Positions 13,988-15,069 of a stretch of DNA of 15,069 nucleotides are shown piece by piece. Each line of letters opens with the position of its first letter. Within the stretch, counting starts at the first letter, position 1. The DNA comes from Burkholderiales bacterium (GTDB lineage Bacteria; Pseudomonadota; Gammaproteobacteria; Burkholderiales; JAEUOS01): assembly GCA_947456845.1 (NCBI GenBank), contig CANGUJ010000042.1:1-15069 (forward strand). The letters are read 5' to 3'. The position numbers and the translations under genes were made by a program. The notes below the pieces were generated by a model. It was not told the DNA's origin. It was given only the letters and a program-made list of their open reading frames with translations, and made no database searches.

Positions 13988-14081
13988 CGAAATTGCCAAA
14001 GGCAAAAAGAAGAATTGCCGCGACGCGCAAGTCGGATAGCCGGCCGGCGCAATTGCAATGCTCAAACCAAAGGAGAAGCAC

Positions 14082-14552
14082 ATGACCGTTTCCGTCAACC
14101 TGACGGTCAACGGCAAGCCGGTGTCGGTTTCTGTCGACCCGCGCACGCTGTTGGTCCAGTTGATCCGTGAAAACCTGCAGCTCACCGGCACCCACGTGGG
14201 CTGCGACACCGCCCAGTGCGGCGCCTGCACCATCCACCTGAACGGGCGGGCGGTAAAGGCCTGCTCAATGCTGGCGGTACAGGCAAATGGCGCCGCGGTC
14301 ACCACCATCGAGGGCCTGGCGCAGGGCAGCGACGGCAAGATGCATCCCTTGCAGGAAGCCTTCCGCGACTGCCACGGCCTGCAGTGCGGCTTCTGCACCC
14401 CGGGCATGGTGATGTCGGCTTGCCAATTGCTGGCTGACAACCCCAAGCCCAGCGAGGCGGAAATTCGTGCCGGTCTCGAAGGCAACATCTGCCGTTGCAC
14501 CGGCTACCACAACATCGTGCGTGCGGTGCAACAAGCCGCCGCCGCGGCGTGA
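14082..14552 (+). CDS. [2Fe-2S] subunit of a xanthine-oxidase-family molybdenum enzyme
   Basis: The 156-residue protein is the small iron-sulfur subunit of the xanthine dehydrogenase / CO dehydrogenase / aldehyde oxidase family (CoxS type). A plant-type [2Fe-2S] site is formed by C41, C46, C49 and C61 (GCDTAQCGACT), and the second site, near the pterin, by C102, C105, C137 and C139 (QCGFCTPGM and NICRCTGY). Electrons from the molybdenum site leave through these clusters. The frame is open from ATG 14058, but AAGGAG (14070-14075) just before ATG 14082 decides the later start. The large subunit follows after 11 bases. No FAD subunit gene is visible in the window. The substrate is not readable; an aldehyde, CO or an N-heterocycle are all possible. 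Confidence 0.93.
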   Translation: MTVSVNLTVNGKPVSVSVDPRTLLVQLIRENLQLTGTHVGCDTAQCGACTIHLNGRAVKACSMLAVQANGAAVTTIEGLAQGSDGKMHPLQEAFRDCHGLQCGFCTPGMVMSACQLLADNPKPSEAEIRAGLEGNICRCTGYHNIVRAVQQAAAAA

Positions 14553-14563
14553 AGGAGACGACC

Positions 14564-15069
14564 ATGACCGACATGTCCATGAGCCCGATCGGCAAACCGC
14601 TGGTGCGCCGCGAAGACCAGCGCTTCCTGACCGGTGCCGGCCAATACACCGACGACATCACCCTGCACGGCCAGACCGCCGGGGTGTTCCTGCGCTCGCC
14701 GCACGCGCATGCGCGCATCAAGTCCATCAACCTCGAGGCCGCCAAGAAGGCGCCCGGCGTGGTGGCGATATTCACCGGCCAGGACTTGGCCGACGCCAAG
14801 ATCGGCGGCTTGCCGTGCGGCTGGCTCATCAACAACAAGGACGGCAGCCCGATGAAGGAGCCGCCCCACCCTGCGCTGGCGCAAGGCAAGGTGCGCTATG
14901 TGGGCGACCAGGTGGCACTGATCGTGGCCGAAACCGCCTGGCAGGGCAAGGACGCCGCCGAGCTCATCGAGGTGGACTACGAAGTGCTGCCGGCAGTGGC
15001 CGACACGGCCACCGCCACGCAAGCCTCCTCGCTGGTGCATGACAACGTGCCCGGCAACGTTAGCTACGA
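14564..15069 (+). CDS. Molybdopterin-binding large subunit of a xanthine-oxidase-family enzyme, N-terminal part
   Basis: The frame is open from ATG 14564 to the window end, giving 168 residues. AAGGAG at 14552-14557 is a good ribosome site and overlaps the stop of the upstream gene by one base. The product has the CoxL/XdhB-like N-terminal domain: LVRREDQRFLTGAGQYTDDI (13-32), LRSPHAHARI (43-52), GVVAIFTGQDL and KVRYVGDQVALIVAETAW with VDYEVLPAV. Full family members have about 750-800 residues, so roughly three quarters, including the molybdenum site and its active Glu, are outside. It therefore cannot be sorted into CO dehydrogenase, aldehyde or heterocycle-oxidising groups. In-frame ATGs a few codons downstream (residues 4 and 6) are possible alternative starts. 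Confidence 0.92.
   Translation, partial: MTDMSMSPIGKPLVRREDQRFLTGAGQYTDDITLHGQTAGVFLRSPHAHARIKSINLEAAKKAPGVVAIFTGQDLADAKIGGLPCGWLINNKDGSPMKEPPHPALAQGKVRYVGDQVALIVAETAWQGKDAAELIEVDYEVLPAVADTATATQASSLVHDNVPGNVSY

Noticed and set aside
13993..14005. TTGCC-AAA-GGCAA small inverted repeat before the [2Fe-2S] gene
   Set aside because: Arms of five bases in a short AT-rich leader are easily due to chance; noted but not called.
14058..14081. Earlier start of the [2Fe-2S] subunit at ATG 14058
   Set aside because: It has no ribosome site, its extra codons contain the AAGGAG that serves ATG 14082, and the family N-terminus begins at the later start.

Overview
The window is high-GC DNA (clearly above 60% by eye) with the gene content of a betaproteobacterium, most likely a Rhodocyclales member near Aromatoleum, Azoarcus or Thauera. 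The main pointers are a three-subunit tungsten aldehyde oxidoreductase of the AorABC type, a histone H1-like/SWIB protein with a Lys-Ala-Pro tail, and typical betaproteobacterial housekeeping genes. No tRNA, rRNA, CRISPR array, transposase or phage gene was seen.

Left part (1-2795). The 5' end of a MoaD/ThiS-like sulfur-carrier gene follows pdxH on the minus strand. A 416-base non-coding stretch (791-1206) holds two elaborate dyads and the promoter of the SWIB/H1-like gene. That gene ends in a strong, probably two-way terminator. It is followed by eight 12-base repeat units and then a PhyH-family dioxygenase gene on the minus strand.

Central part (2796-10103). Seven plus-strand genes form one compact run: two RDD membrane proteins, a SpoIIM-like membrane protein, a large DUF4129-type membrane protein, a DUF4350 protein, a MoxR AAA+ ATPase and a DUF58 protein. 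Several of them overlap by 4 to 11 bases. The set looks like an envelope-associated MoxR chaperone system whose client is unknown.

Right part (10116-15069). The minus strand carries aorA-aorB-aorC. AorA has 16 cysteines placed for four [4Fe-4S] clusters, AorB is the tungstopterin catalytic subunit, and AorC is a FAD/NAD(H) subunit. An intrinsic-terminator-like hairpin lies between aorB and aorC. This matters because the characterised enzyme of this type is a filament with many AorAB units per AorC. Divergent from aorA, on the plus strand, is a xanthine-oxidase-family pair: a [2Fe-2S] subunit and the start of a molybdopterin large subunit, cut by the window end. The 286-base divergent region holds a long dyad, a second site with a similar half-site layout, and candidate promoters in both directions. 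A tungsten and a molybdenum hydroxylase-type enzyme may therefore share regulation here.
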